From Faecalicatena absiana (GTDB lineage Bacteria > Bacillota > Bacilli > Lactobacillales > Lactobacillaceae), in assembly GCA_017309015.1 (NCBI GenBank), contig JAEDAG010000004.1, positions 124,001-188,000 of the forward strand: a stretch of DNA of 64,000 bases, read 5' to 3'. Under the pieces are notes generated by a model. The model made no database searches, was not told where the DNA came from, and was given only the letters and a program-made list of their open reading frames with translations. Numbering within the stretch: the first letter of the stretch is position 1; the number at the start of each line of letters is the position of its first letter. Shown piece after piece: positions 27,841 through 37,265 of this stretch. A program made the translations under genes and the position numbers.

Positions 27841-28119
27841 ATTTTTTGAAAGCCAGCCAAAAACATTGATAAGACTTGACTTGGAGTAGAAAAATGTAGG
27901 GCGTAGACAGCTTTATGACTGGCGCAAGGCTAATAGCCACTTAGCCAAGGATTTCAGCGAGTTTGCTTAAAAGCTGCTCTCAGGCGTTAGCTTTACATAA
28001 CTATGTTTATGACTAGTAAAAATTGTTGCCGGATCCCCTTCCCCCACTTTTTGCTAATAAAAGTGCTATGCTGATCTTGTAAGTTTTAATTATACATATA
28101 TTGCTAGGAGAAAAAAGTT

Positions 28120-28584
28120 ATGCGCAAACCTGTACCAATGTTAGACAGCAAGTTAAGCAACGCGGAATTTTTAGACTTAATCCCGTCTGCCTTTCAATCG
28201 GTCGTTTTCGGAACGGTTGCCAATGGCCGGCCTTTTACCAACGTAGCAGATATTGAGCTCTGCCTTGATGGCAAGCTTTACTTCGCCACGACTTACCAGA
28301 AAAGTTTTTATCAGCGGCTGCATGCTCAGCCATACGTTTCAATTACCGCGCTGAAAGGTCAAGAGACGATGTCCAGCGTTGGCTTTACCCTCAACGGTAC
28401 TGTCAAAGAGGTTGATCTTTCTTACCTGGACAAGATCTATGAATGCCATCCCGAAATGCTGGAAATCAACAAGACCGAGTCAGAACGCCGGGAACTGCTG
28501 CGTCCCTTTGAAATTACGCCTACGGATGGCTTTGTCTATGATCTGCGGCAAACGCCAATCTTCCAAAAGAGCTTTACATTCTAA
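28120..28584 (+). CDS. Pyridoxamine 5'-phosphate oxidase family protein
   Basis: 154-aa FMN-binding split-barrel protein. Visible are the SVVFGTVANGRPFTNVADIE strand pair, KLYFATTYQKSFYQRLHAQP (flavin-phosphate contacts expected near TTYQKS) and YVSITALKG. Such small PPOX proteins are usually flavin reductases or general stress proteins rather than true PdxH, whose substrate motifs are absent. ATG 28120 follows CTAGGAGAAAAAAGTT. Monocistronic. Confidence 0.85.
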   Translation: MRKPVPMLDSKLSNAEFLDLIPSAFQSVVFGTVANGRPFTNVADIELCLDGKLYFATTYQKSFYQRLHAQPYVSITALKGQETMSSVGFTLNGTVKEVDLSYLDKIYECHPEMLEINKTESERRELLRPFEITPTDGFVYDLRQTPIFQKSFTF

Positions 28585-28592
28585 TGCATGCC

Positions 28593-28635
28593 AAAAGGCC
28601 CCCGAAATCAGGAAACTAATTTCGGGGGCCTTTTT
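28593..28635. terminator. Bidirectional terminator between converging genes
   Basis: 16-bp perfect stem AAAAGGCCCCCGAAAT / ATTTCGGGGGCCTTTT with T runs on both strands. Confidence 0.92.
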
Positions 28636-28646
28636 CATGACCAAAT

Positions 28647-30140
28647 TTACAAACACACATGCTCTTGGGCGACGGCCTTGATAAAGGCCTGGTCGTGGTC
28701 AATAAGCAGCATGGCGGGCTGTTCTTTCTTTAGCAAAGCTATCAGCTGGTCCTGGTTGAAGAGATCCAGGTAGTTGGCCGGCTCATCCCATAGGTAGAGG
28801 TTTGCTTCTTCAGTCAAGGACTTGGCCAGGGCCACCCGCTTCTTTTGCCCCTGGCTCATCTCCTCAATTTTTTGCTTAAAAGCTTCCCGCTCCAAGCCTA
28901 ATTTTTTCAGCTGGTTTAACAATTTCTCATAGTCCAGGCAATGTTCTTTGGCAAAAGATGCCAGATCCCCCCGGTACAACGACAAGTCTTGCGGTAAATA
29001 ACTAATTTTAAGACCGCTCTGCAGCTGCCAGTCTCCCTGGCAGGTCAGCTTGTCTTTGCCCAAGAGCCAGGACAAGAAACTGGTCTTGCCGCTGCCATTC
29101 GGGCCCGTCAAAGCCACGATGCCTCGGTTGGCGATTTCAAGATTCAGCCCTTCAAACAAGGTCCGACCAGCAACTTCCAAGCTAAGGCCACGACCAGTAA
29201 ACAAAGTCTGATGGTAGTCTGGCTTAAAGTTCAAGTCTAAAGTTGGCGTTTCTTCAATATTGGACAAGAGGCCTTGCTTGGCTGCCTCCTCTTTAGCCTG
29301 CCGGCGGGCCACGTTTTTCGACCGCTTCATCACCTTGGCCGCCCGCTTGCTCAAAAAGCCCTTGTCACTTAATTCCGCCTTGCGGTCAGGCTTGATTTTC
29401 CCCTTGGCATGAATCTTGCTCTCTGCCTTCTGGGCATTGGCAGCTAGCTGTTTCTGACTGTTCTCCAAGCTCTTGATCTCCCGGCGCAACTTCCGGTCCA
29501 GGTCCAAGCTGGTCTGGTCGCGCCGGTCCTTGGTCTGCTGGTAGCCGTCAAAGTCATCGCGGTAAAGGTGGATTTCTCCATTCTCCAAGGCCAGGACATG
29601 GTCGCTGACTTCTTCTAAAAATTGCCGGTCGTGGCTAACCACGATATAGCCGCTCTTGCTTCTTTTCAGATATTCGGCTACTTCCTTCCGGCTGGCACTA
29701 TCCAAGTGATTGGTCGGTTCATCCAACAAAGGAAAGACGCCATCTTGGCTGAAGGCCAAAGCCAAAAGCAGCTTGCTCTGCTCTCCCCCGCTGAGCTGAC
29801 CAAAGGGCTGATAGAGTAAATCCGGGCTCAAGTTCAGCCGGTTCATTTCTTTCTCCAAGCGCCACAGCTCAAAGCCGGCCATATCCTGCAAGCTGAAGTA
29901 AGCTGGCTCCTCTTTTGGCAAAAAGCAGGGATAATAAGCAAAAGTCAAATCCGACTTAACCGCTGCCTGCTTTCCCAATTGCCCGGCCAGAAGGCGGAGA
30001 AAGGTTGTCTTGCCCCGGCCATTTCTGCCAATCAGAGCTAATTTCCAGCTGGAATCCAAGGAGAGAGAAAGATCGGTAAAGATTTCCTGGGCTTGATTTG
30101 GGTATGTGTACGAAAGATGCGTAATCTGAATCACTGTCAT
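28647..30140 (-). CDS. ABC-F ATPase, possible antibiotic-resistance type (Lsa/Vga-like)
   Basis: 497 aa, two ATPase domains and no membrane segments. Domain 1: Walker A GRNGRGKTT (38-46), signature LSGGEQSK, Walker B VFPLLDEPTNH. A basic linker (KGKIKPDRKAELSDKGFLSK region) follows, then domain 2 with GPNGSGKTS, signature MSQGQKKR and LYLWDEPANYLD. Length and layout match the Lsa/Vga ribosome-protection group, about 500 aa. ATG 30140 follows GAGGTTACAAA. The structured leader with tiny ORFs supports drug-inducible attenuation, but the substrate cannot be read from sequence. Confidence 0.88.
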   Translation of the reverse strand: MTVIQITHLSYTYPNQAQEIFTDLSLSLDSSWKLALIGRNGRGKTTFLRLLAGQLGKQAAVKSDLTFAYYPCFLPKEEPAYFSLQDMAGFELWRLEKEMNRLNLSPDLLYQPFGQLSGGEQSKLLLALAFSQDGVFPLLDEPTNHLDSASRKEVAEYLKRSKSGYIVVSHDRQFLEEVSDHVLALENGEIHLYRDDFDGYQQTKDRRDQTSLDLDRKLRREIKSLENSQKQLAANAQKAESKIHAKGKIKPDRKAELSDKGFLSKRAAKVMKRSKNVARRQAKEEAAKQGLLSNIEETPTLDLNFKPDYHQTLFTGRGLSLEVAGRTLFEGLNLEIANRGIVALTGPNGSGKTSFLSWLLGKDKLTCQGDWQLQSGLKISYLPQDLSLYRGDLASFAKEHCLDYEKLLNQLKKLGLEREAFKQKIEEMSQGQKKRVALAKSLTEEANLYLWDEPANYLDLFNQDQLIALLKKEQPAMLLIDHDQAFIKAVAQEHVCL

Positions 30141-30159
30141 TTTGTAACCTCGAAAAAGA

Positions 30160-30352
30160 AAAAAAGAGAGTCTGCACCCTTGCATGGGACAGACTCTCAG
30201 CCGCAAAAGCCGCGTCAATCTTGCAAAAGTGCATAGTAACCCCCTTGATCGCACAGCAAATAAAGCTGCTTAAATCATGATGGTTGTCTATGAAAATGCA
30301 AAATTATAGACGCAACGCTTTCGCCTCCTTTTCGATCAGTAATTTGATTCGT
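30160..30352 (-). promoter_or_regulatory. Attenuator leader of the ABC-F gene
   Basis: The hairpin at 30166-30198 (GAGAGTCTG / CAGACTCTC core) followed by TTTTTTT is an intrinsic terminator 20 bases before the ABC-F start. Upstream are a four-codon ORF TTG CGT CTA TAA (30304-30315, MRL) with AAAAGGAGG eight bases before it, and an ATG at 30234 (MHFCKIDAAF...) with AAGGGGG, read through the terminator. This is the layout of ribosome-mediated attenuation. Confidence 0.7.
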
Positions 30353-30381
30353 ATGATAGCACAGCTCCCCACTTATGTCCA
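30353..30381 (-). promoter_or_regulatory. Promoter of the ABC-F leader
   Basis: TGGACA, 17-base spacer, TATCAT read leftward (roughly 30353-30381). It places the transcript start about 40 bases before the MRL mini-ORF. Confidence 0.6.
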
Positions 30382-30404
30382 GTTGCTTTATACTTGCATA
30401 CAAG

Positions 30405-30436
30405 AAAAGACCCGTCCCTGAGCAGCAGGACGGGTC
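30405..30436 (-). terminator. Terminator of the 69-aa gene
   Basis: GACCCGTCCTG / CAGGGACGGGTC stem, then TTTTCTT, read leftward. Confidence 0.82.
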
Positions 30437-30450
30437 CTCTCATATTAAGT

Positions 30451-30660
30451 TTAGTTGCAGGCCATGTCGGCCATTTCTTCATCGACGCCGTTGGCGATCA
30501 AGATTGACTTGGTTTCTGCTTTGGCGGCTTCAGCCTTGCTCATTTGAACAGGGGTTGGAGTCTTCAGGCCAGTAGCCATGTCAGCCATCTTCGGAGTAAC
30601 GCCATTGGCGATCATCGTGTTCATCTCTTCCATGCGAGCACTCTTGTTTGCGGCTTTCAT
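30451..30660 (-). CDS. Small protein with duplicated ANGV-x4-MADMA motif
   Basis: 69 aa from ATG 30660 (MKAANKSARMEEMNTM...), preceded by AGAAGGCTGATATAT. Two copies of a 16-residue unit occur: MIANGVTPKMADMATG and LIANGVDEEMADMACN, separated by a Thr/Pro/Lys linker. Soluble, hydrophilic, with a single cysteine near the C-terminus. No family recognised. Monocistronic with its own terminator. Coding status rests on the ribosome site, terminator and internal duplication. Confidence 0.65.
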   Translation of the reverse strand: MKAANKSARMEEMNTMIANGVTPKMADMATGLKTPTPVQMSKAEAAKAETKSILIANGVDEEMADMACN

Positions 30661-30831
30661 ATATATCAGCCTTCTTTTCGATAAATTACTTCTTTTTCTT
30701 TTGGCTATATTATAGCACTTTTCCGCCTCTGTGGTATCCGCTTTCACCTGTGCCAAGACTAAGTTCGTGCTTTCTTGTATTTTAAGCTTTTTCAGACATT
30801 CAGCCTATTATTCTGAAGGCAAAATATCCCA

Positions 30832-30869
30832 AAACAAAATCGTCTTAGCTGTCAGCGAGCTAAGACGAT
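30832..30869 (-). terminator. Terminator after carB
   Basis: 12-bp perfect stem ATCGTCTTAGCT / AGCTAAGACGAT followed by TTTGTTTT, read leftward. Confidence 0.88.
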
Positions 30870-30893
30870 TGATTGTTTGATTACCTAGTTGAT

Positions 30894-33800
30894 CTATAAG
30901 GCTTCAGTAGCAAATGACCTGTTTTCCAAGCTGGTGAGCAGTGCATCAACCGTGTCCAGAGAGGTTAAAACTGGCACGTTGTGCATGATCGCCGTTTCCC
31001 GGATGATGAAACCATCAGAGTTGGATGAAAGGTCGTGTCCCATCGTGTTGATCGTGACATCGACATCCCCTTGCTTGATGGCATCCAGAATTGGCAACTC
31101 CTCGGAGTCCTTCTCGCCGATCTTGGCAACAGTTACGACGTGCAAGCCGTGTTCTTGCAAGAATTGGGAGGTCCCGGCGGTCGCGAACAAGCGGTAGCCA
31201 ATCTTGCTGAAGCGTTCAGCGAGCGGCAGGATGGCTTCCTTGTCCTTGTTTTCGATCGTCAGCAGCACCGACCCGTTGTTTGGCAGGTGGATGCCAGTGC
31301 CTTCAAAGGCCTTGTAAAGCGCCTTGGAGAAGGTGTGGTCGCTGCCCATGACTTCCCCAGTCGACTTCATTTCCGGCCCCAAGAGACTGTCGACGTTGGC
31401 CAGCTTGGTGAAGGAGAAGACTGGCGCCTTAACGTGGATGGCCTTGCTTTCTGGCTGCAAGACTTGGGTGTAGCCCTGTTCAGGCAGGCTTTCGCCCATA
31501 ATGCAGCGCGTAGCCACTTGCGCCATCTCAATCCCCGTCACCTTGCTCAGGAATGGCACGGTCCGGCTGGCTCTTGGGTTGACTTCGATGATGTAGACTT
31601 CACCGCCCCGCACGATAAACTGAACGTTCATAATGCCGACGCACTTCAAGGCAACCGCCAACTTCTCGGTAACGTCCACGATCTGCTGCTTTACTTCTTC
31701 AGTGAAGTGCTGTGGCGGGTAAACGGCCATTGAGTCACCGGAGTGAACGCCGGCACGCTCAATGTGCTGCATGATCCCAGGCATCAAGACGTGCTGGCCG
31801 TCGCAGATGGCGTCGACTTCCCCTTCCAGGCCTTCCAGATAAGTGTCGACCAGGATTGGGTGGCCATTGGTTGCCGGCGGGTTGTCCTTCAGGTAGTCCT
31901 CCAGTTCCTTTTCGTTGTAGACGATTTCCATTGCCCGGCCACCCAGGACGTAGGATGGGCGAACCAGGACTGGGTAGCCCAATTCATCGGCATACTTGAT
32001 GACTTCGTCGTGGTTCATGGCCGTCTTGCCGATTGGCTGGCGCAGGTGCAGCTCCTTGATGATTTCATCGAAAAGCTCCCGGTCTTCAGCCCGGTTGATG
32101 TCGTCAACCGTAGTCCCGAGGATCTTAACCCCGTGTTCTTCCAGGCCTTCAGCCAGGTTGATGGCGGTTTGCCCGCCGAATTGGACGATCACGCCAATTG
32201 GCTGTTCAACGTCGATCACATCCAGAACTTTCTCCAGCGTCAATGGCTCAAAGTACAGCTTGTCAGAAATTGAGAAGTCGGTTGAAACAGTTTCCGGGTT
32301 AGAGTTGATGACGATCGCCTCATAGCCCATCCGTTGCAAGGCCTTGACCGAGTGGACGGTCGCATAGTCAAATTCAACCCCCTGACCGATTCTGATTGGG
32401 CCGGAACCCAAGACGATGACGGACTTCTTCCCGCTCTTGTGGCTTTCGTTCTCTTGGCCGTATGTTGAGTAGAAGTAGGGCGTGCTTGAAGCAAATTCAG
32501 CGGCGCAGGTGTCAACCATCTTGTAGACTGGCAAAAGACCTGCACCCTTTCTGAACTGGCGTACCTCTTCTTCGCTGACCTGCCACAATTTGGCAATAGT
32601 CATGTCAGCGTAGCCGTAATACTTGGCCGTCCGCAAAGTCTCAACGTCCTTTGGGTGAGCCTTGATCTCGTCTTCCATTTCGACGATATGCTTCACGATG
32701 TCCAGGAAGTAGAAGTTGATCTTAGTCAATTCATGGACGTCTTCCAGGCTGTAGCCCCGTCTAAAGGCTTCAGCGATGTAGAAGAGCCGGTCGTCTTGCG
32801 CCTGGGCGAGCTTGTCGTCCACTTCAGCTTTGGACTTGTCCGCCAGGTCAGTGCAATACAGGTCCTTTTCGTCAATTTCCAAAGAGTTGACGGCCTTTTG
32901 CAGAGCTTCTTCAGCATTTCTGCCCAGCGCCATGACTTCACCGGTGGCCTTCATCTGCGTTCCCAGGTGCCGGTCAGCCTTGACGAACTTGTCAAATGGC
33001 CAGCGCGGAATCTTGGCCACGACGTAGTCCAAGGCTGGTTCAAATTCAGCAAAAGTCTTCTTGGTAACTGGATTCTTGATCTCGTCCAAAGTCAGCCCAA
33101 CCGCAATCTTAGCGGCCAGCTTGGCAATTGGGTAGCCCGTTGCCTTCGAAGCCAGGGCAGAAGACCGGGAGACACGCGGGTTGACTTCAATGACGTAGTA
33201 TTGGTAGCTGTTTGGATCCAGCGCCAGCTGCACGTTGCATCCCCCTTCAATCCCCAAAGCCCGGATCAGCTTCAAAGAACAGTTCCGCAGCATTTGGTAT
33301 TCACGGTCGCTCAAGGTTTGCGTTGGTGAGAAGACGATGGAGTCACCCGTGTGAATGCCGACGGGATCGAAGTTTTCCATTGAACAGACGACCATCGCGT
33401 TGTCGGCAGAGTCGCGCATAACTTCGTATTCGATTTCCTTGAAGCCGGCAATTGACTTTTCAATCAAGCATTCCGTAGCCGGACTCAGGTCCAAGCCGTT
33501 GGCAGTGATGGCGCGCAATTCTGCTTCGTTGGCGCACATCCCGCCGCCAGTGCCCCCCATGGTGAAGGCGGGCCGAACGATGACCGGATAGCCGATTTCA
33601 TTGGCGAAATCAACTGCGTCCTCAACGTCATGAACCGTTCTTGATGGCGGAACCGGTTCACCCAGCTTCTGCATCAATTCCTTGAAGCGTTCCCGGTCTT
33701 CAGCTTGGTCGATCGCGTCCAGTTTGGTCCCCAGGAGTTCGATGCCAAGTTCATCCAGCAGGCCGGATTTGTGCAGGGCAATGGCCATGTTCAAGCCGGT

Positions 33801-34079
33801 CTGGCCACCCAAAGTCGGCAGGATGGCGTCTGGGTACTCTTGCCGGATGATTCTCGACAAGGAGCCAACGGTCAAAGGCTCGATGTAAACCTTGTCAGCA
33901 ATTTCATTGTCAGTCATGATCGTTGCCGGGTTGGAGTTGACCAAGACAACCTCGTAGCCTTCTTCGCGCAGGGCCAGGCAAGCCTGGGTCCCTGAGTAGT
34001 CGAATTCGGCAGCCTGGCCAATAATAATTGGGCCAGACCCGATTACCATGATTTTGTGGATATCAGTTCTCTTAGGCAT
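30894..34079 (-). CDS. carB: Carbamoyl-phosphate synthase large subunit
   Basis: 1061 aa, making carbamoyl phosphate from bicarbonate, ammonia (from CarA) and two ATP for pyrimidines and arginine. It has two tandem ATP-grasp halves, each opening with the family block ([20 protein letters not shown] near the start; [19 protein letters not shown] near residue 550). The paired glycine-rich segments and [16 protein letters not shown] / [16 protein letters not shown] metal-binding strands are also seen, followed by a C-terminal MGS-like allosteric domain. ATG 34079 overlaps the carA stop (ATGCCTAA). Confidence 0.97.
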   Translation of the reverse strand: MPKRTDIHKIMVIGSGPIIIGQAAEFDYSGTQACLALREEGYEVVLVNSNPATIMTDNEIADKVYIEPLTVGSLSRIIRQEYPDAILPTLGGQTGLNMAIALHKSGLLDELGIELLGTKLDAIDQAEDRERFKELMQKLGEPVPPSRTVHDVEDAVDFANEIGYPVIVRPAFTMGGTGGGMCANEAELRAITANGLDLSPATECLIEKSIAGFKEIEYEVMRDSADNAMVVCSMENFDPVGIHTGDSIVFSPTQTLSDREYQMLRNCSLKLIRALGIEGGCNVQLALDPNSYQYYVIEVNPRVSRSSALASKATGYPIAKLAAKIAVGLTLDEIKNPVTKKTFAEFEPALDYVVAKIPRWPFDKFVKADRHLGTQMKATGEVMALGRNAEEALQKAVNSLEIDEKDLYCTDLADKSKAEVDDKLAQAQDDRLFYIAEAFRRGYSLEDVHELTKINFYFLDIVKHIVEMEDEIKAHPKDVETLRTAKYYGYADMTIAKLWQVSEEEVRQFRKGAGLLPVYKMVDTCAAEFASSTPYFYSTYGQENESHKSGKKSVIVLGSGPIRIGQGVEFDYATVHSVKALQRMGYEAIVINSNPETVSTDFSISDKLYFEPLTLEKVLDVIDVEQPIGVIVQFGGQTAINLAEGLEEHGVKILGTTVDDINRAEDRELFDEIIKELHLRQPIGKTAMNHDEVIKYADELGYPVLVRPSYVLGGRAMEIVYNEKELEDYLKDNPPATNGHPILVDTYLEGLEGEVDAICDGQHVLMPGIMQHIERAGVHSGDSMAVYPPQHFTEEVKQQIVDVTEKLAVALKCVGIMNVQFIVRGGEVYIIEVNPRASRTVPFLSKVTGIEMAQVATRCIMGESLPEQGYTQVLQPESKAIHVKAPVFSFTKLANVDSLLGPEMKSTGEVMGSDHTFSKALYKAFEGTGIHLPNNGSVLLTIENKDKEAILPLAERFSKIGYRLFATAGTSQFLQEHGLHVVTVAKIGEKDSEELPILDAIKQGDVDVTINTMGHDLSSNSDGFIIRETAIMHNVPVLTSLDTVDALLTSLENRSFATEAL

Positions 34080-35157
34080 TTTGTTTGCTTTCCTTCCCTT
34101 CATCAATCAACTTCATGAACTTGTCGAACAAGTCAACGGCATCCAGCGGGCCAGGAGCCGCGTCCGGGTGGAATTGCACGGAGAAGGCCGGGTACTGCTT
34201 CAACTGAATCCCTTCAATCACGCCGTCATTGATTTCTTCGTGGGTAACTTCGATCTTGGCTGGATCGATTGACTGGGGATCGATCGCGTAGCCGTGGTTT
34301 TGTGAAGTAAACATGATCCGTCCGGTGGCCAGTTCTCTAACTGGGTGGTTGAAGCCGCGGTGGCCGAACTTCATCTTGAAGGTCTTGGCCCCATTGGCCA
34401 GAGCCAGAATCTGGTGGCCCATGCAGATCCCGAAGACTGGAACCTGCTTTTCGACTTCCGCGACCATTTTGGCCGCCTCAGTCATGGTTGACGGGTCACC
34501 AGGGCCGTTTGACAGCATCACGCCGTCTGGGTGGTGACGCAGAACGTCTTCGGCCTTGGCCGTGTATGGCAGAACGATCGTGTTGCAGCCACGCGCTGAC
34601 AATTCCCGCAGGATTGAGTGCTTAACCCCGTAGTCGATCAAGACCACGTTGCGCTTTGGACCTGGGTTTGGGTAAGGCTTGGTCGTGGACACGACCGGGG
34701 CCAGAAAGCCGCTATAGTCGTGCTCGCTGATTCGCTTCAAGGCTTCTTCCTTATTGTCGGAGTCAACCAGGCAGCCCTTCATGGACCCTTCTTCTCTCAG
34801 AATCTTCGTCAGCTTTCGGGTATCAACGCCGGAAATCCCTGGGATTCCCTTCTCTTCCAAGAAGTGTCCCAAAGTATCGCGCATCCGCCAGTTGCTTGCC
34901 ACACGGGCAACTTCCTGGCAAACCACCCCGTTGCATTGCGGGTCAATCGATTCGTTGTCATCCACATTGACCCCGTAGTTGCCGATCAGGGGGTTGGTGA
35001 AGACCAGGATCTGCTTGGCGTATGACTGGTCGGTAATCGCTTCTTGGTAGCCCGTCATCCCCGTAGTGAAGACAACTTCGCCAAATTTCTCTACGTTTGC
35101 TCCGAAGGCAGTGCCGGCAAAGACCGTGCCATCTTCAAGAACCAAATAGCGTTTCAT
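34072..35157 (-). CDS. carA: Carbamoyl-phosphate synthase small subunit
   Basis: 361-aa glutaminase subunit. The N-terminal half is CarA-specific ([20 protein letters not shown]). The class I amidotransferase half carries [14 protein letters not shown] with the nucleophile Cys, and [15 protein letters not shown] with the catalytic His and downstream residues. Ammonia is passed to CarB. ATG 35157 is first of the operon, downstream of the PyrR attenuator. Confidence 0.96.
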   Translation of the reverse strand: MKRYLVLEDGTVFAGTAFGANVEKFGEVVFTTGMTGYQEAITDQSYAKQILVFTNPLIGNYGVNVDDNESIDPQCNGVVCQEVARVASNWRMRDTLGHFLEEKGIPGISGVDTRKLTKILREEGSMKGCLVDSDNKEEALKRISEHDYSGFLAPVVSTTKPYPNPGPKRNVVLIDYGVKHSILRELSARGCNTIVLPYTAKAEDVLRHHPDGVMLSNGPGDPSTMTEAAKMVAEVEKQVPVFGICMGHQILALANGAKTFKMKFGHRGFNHPVRELATGRIMFTSQNHGYAIDPQSIDPAKIEVTHEEINDGVIEGIQLKQYPAFSVQFHPDAAPGPLDAVDLFDKFMKLIDEGKESKQNA

Positions 35158-35200
35158 TCTTTTGTAAACCTCTTTTTATGGTAATCAACTATTTCGCAAG

Positions 35201-35400
35201 AAAAAAGACCATCCTGAACACTTCTAGTTCCGTGCTCTAAGATGGTCTCATATGGCAAACCCCAGCTGGCTCCATTCCACCCTTGTGGCCGGTTGTCAGC
35301 GTCCTTTCGTTCAAGATTCGAACGAAGATCCAATATCTCCCTGGTGATGTTTGCAATTGACAAGTCCTTCTTAGCCTCACGGGACTAAATTTAAAGGTCC
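35201..35400 (-). promoter_or_regulatory. PyrR-dependent attenuator of carAB
   Basis: The leader contains AAATTTAGTCCCGTGAGGCT followed by AAGAAGGAC (about 35363-35392), the conserved PyrR-binding loop of pyr leaders. Downstream is the terminator GACCATC...GATGGTC-TTTTTT at 35201-35247. The region between carries alternative pairings. PyrR bound to UMP should favour termination. Confidence 0.85.
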
Positions 35401-35416
35401 TTCTTTTGTTTTCTTA

Positions 35417-35445
35417 ACTATATTAATTTTGGGCCCGTAAGTCAA
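35417..35445 (-). promoter_or_regulatory. carAB promoter
   Basis: TTGACT (35440-35445), exactly 17 bases, TATAGT (35417-35422). Transcription starts just before the PyrR-binding segment. Confidence 0.8.
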
Positions 35446-35615
35446 GTGAAAAATCGCAAAAGTCCGGAAAACTAATTTATTTTAGGAAAAGACATTTCTA
35501 CATTTCTTATAGCATGTTCACGGAAAAACAAATATCGCCAAGCAGCCGTGGCGCTTTGCAAATTGCAAAATCACTTACTTTTTGTAAATTATCCGTTAAA
35601 AATTGCTTCCTTACC

Positions 35616-35643
35616 TTGCAATAAATGAGAGCTGTATTAAAAT
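35616..35643 (+). promoter_or_regulatory. Putative gapN promoter
   Basis: TTGCAA (35616-35621), 16-base spacer, TAAAAT (35638-35643). Confidence 0.4.
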
Positions 35644-35677
35644 TAAAACTATATCTATTTCGAAAGGAGTCACTTTT

Positions 35678-37111
35678 TTGACTAAGCACTATCTTAATTA
35701 TGTCAACGGTGAATGGAAAGATTCCGACGAAAGCATCGAAATCTTTAACCCTGCCACTGGTGAGTCACTTGGGACCGTTCCCGCGATGTCACACGAAGAC
35801 GTAGATGAAGTCTACGCCGCAGCCAAGAAGGCCTTCCCTGCTTGGCGTGCCCTGTCATACGTTGAACGGGCCAAGTACCTGGAGAAGGCAGCCGACATTC
35901 TTTACCGTGACGCTGAAGAAATCGGTTCTACCCTGTCAAAGGAAATCGCCAAGGGCCTCAAGTCAGCCGTTGGCGAAGTTGTCAGAACCGCGGAAATCGT
36001 TGATTACACCGCCAAAGTTGGCGTAACCTTGAACGGTGAAGTCATGGAAGGCGGGGATTTTGATCCCGCAAGCAAGAACAAGATTGCCATCGTTCGCCAT
36101 GAACCGGTTGGCCTTGTCCTGGCGATCTCACCATTCAACTACCCGGTCAACCTGGCTGGGTCCAAGATCGCCCCAGCGCTGATGGGCGGGAACGTAGTTG
36201 CCTTTAAGCCACCTACACAAGGCTCAATCTCCGGTCTGCTTCTGGCCAAGGCCTTCGCCGAATCCGGCCTGCCAGCCGGCGTTTTCAACACCATTACTGG
36301 CCGCGGACGGGTAATCGGGGACTACATCGTTGAGCACCCAGCCGTCAACTTCATTAACTTCACTGGTTCAACCGCCGTCGGCAAGAACATCGGCAAATTG
36401 GCCGGCATGCGGCCAATCATGCTTGAGCTTGGCGGCAAGGACGCGGCGATCGTTCTGGAAGACGCCGACTTGGATTTGGCTGCCAAGAACATCGTGGCTG
36501 GGGCCTTTGGCTACTCCGGCCAACGTTGTACCGCCGTTAAGCGGGTCTTGGTCATGGATAGCGTGGCTGACGAACTGATTGCCAAGATCATGGATGGCGT
36601 CAAGCAGCTGAAAGTTGGCATGCCAGAAACCAGCGCCGACATTACGCCTTTGATCAACACGCGCTCAGCCGACTACGTGCAGGGCTTGATTGAAGAAGCC
36701 GAGGAAAAGGGCGCCCAAGCGCTGACTGAGTTCAAGCGCGAAGGCAACCTGATTCATCCAATGGTCTTTGACAAGGTGACGACTGACATGCGCCTGGCCT
36801 GGGAGGAACCATTCGGGCCAGTCTTGCCAATCATCCGCGTTGATTCCGTTGACCAAGCCGTTGAAATTGCCAACAAGTCTGAATACGGTCTGCAAAGCTC
36901 CGTCTTCACCCGCAACGTGCAACGGGCCTTCGGCATTGCCGAAAAGCTGGAAGTCGGGACCGTGCACATCAACAACAAGACCCAGCGTGGGCCTGACAAC
37001 TTCCCATTCCTGGGCGTTAAGGGGTCTGGCGCCGGCGTGCAAGGCGTCAAGTACTCAATCATGGCCATGACCAAGGTTAAGTCAACCGTCTTAAACATCC
37101 AAGAAGACTAG
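35678..37111 (+). CDS. gapN: NADP-dependent non-phosphorylating glyceraldehyde-3-phosphate dehydrogenase
   Basis: 477 aa, ALDH superfamily. It oxidises glyceraldehyde 3-phosphate directly to 3-phosphoglycerate, giving NADPH and bypassing the ATP-yielding step. Visible are ISPFNYPVNLAGSKIAPAL, FTGSTAVGKNIGK (coenzyme), MLELGGKDAAIVLEDAD (catalytic Glu) and YSGQRCTAVKRV, where GQRCTAVKR is the GapN-type catalytic Cys context. EEPFGPVLPIIRV is also present. The start is TTG 35678 with CGAAAGGAGTCACTTTT; an in-frame ATG at 35603 has no ribosome site. Confidence 0.95.
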   Translation: MTKHYLNYVNGEWKDSDESIEIFNPATGESLGTVPAMSHEDVDEVYAAAKKAFPAWRALSYVERAKYLEKAADILYRDAEEIGSTLSKEIAKGLKSAVGEVVRTAEIVDYTAKVGVTLNGEVMEGGDFDPASKNKIAIVRHEPVGLVLAISPFNYPVNLAGSKIAPALMGGNVVAFKPPTQGSISGLLLAKAFAESGLPAGVFNTITGRGRVIGDYIVEHPAVNFINFTGSTAVGKNIGKLAGMRPIMLELGGKDAAIVLEDADLDLAAKNIVAGAFGYSGQRCTAVKRVLVMDSVADELIAKIMDGVKQLKVGMPETSADITPLINTRSADYVQGLIEEAEEKGAQALTEFKREGNLIHPMVFDKVTTDMRLAWEEPFGPVLPIIRVDSVDQAVEIANKSEYGLQSSVFTRNVQRAFGIAEKLEVGTVHINNKTQRGPDNFPFLGVKGSGAGVQGVKYSIMAMTKVKSTVLNIQED

Positions 37112-37121
37112 CATTTATCAC

Positions 37122-37153
37122 AAGATCCCCGCTCAAAGAGCGGGGATCTTTTT
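37122..37153 (+). terminator. gapN terminator
   Basis: AAGATCCCCGCTC / GAGCGGGGATCTT, 3-4 base loop, then TTTTG. Confidence 0.92.
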
Positions 37154-37193
37154 GTCTGTCTTTGTTTATTCATTTTAATTTTGATCTCATCAA

Positions 37194-37243
37194 TTTAATC
37201 TATTAGTAATTTATTTGATCTAGTGGTAAATTGATAATAATAC
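37194..37243 (+). promoter_or_regulatory. metA promoter with direct repeats
   Basis: TTGATC (37215-37220), 17 bases, TAATAC (37238-37243). Two imperfect 19-bp copies of TTTRATCTAKTRGTAAWTT start at 37194 and 37214, 20 bases apart and overlapping the -35 region. This could be a two-site operator; the regulator is not in the window. Confidence 0.5.
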
Positions 37244-37265
37244 CGTATAAGAGGAGGCACAACTC

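Noticed and set aside
27841-28119. Possible small RNA in the gap before the PPOX gene
   Set aside because: No terminator, promoter pair or conserved structure could be identified by eye.
35201-35400. T-box in the carA leader because of AAGGGTGGAA
   Set aside because: The ACCGCG half of the T-box is missing, while the AGTCCCGTGAGGCT PyrR loop and terminator are present.
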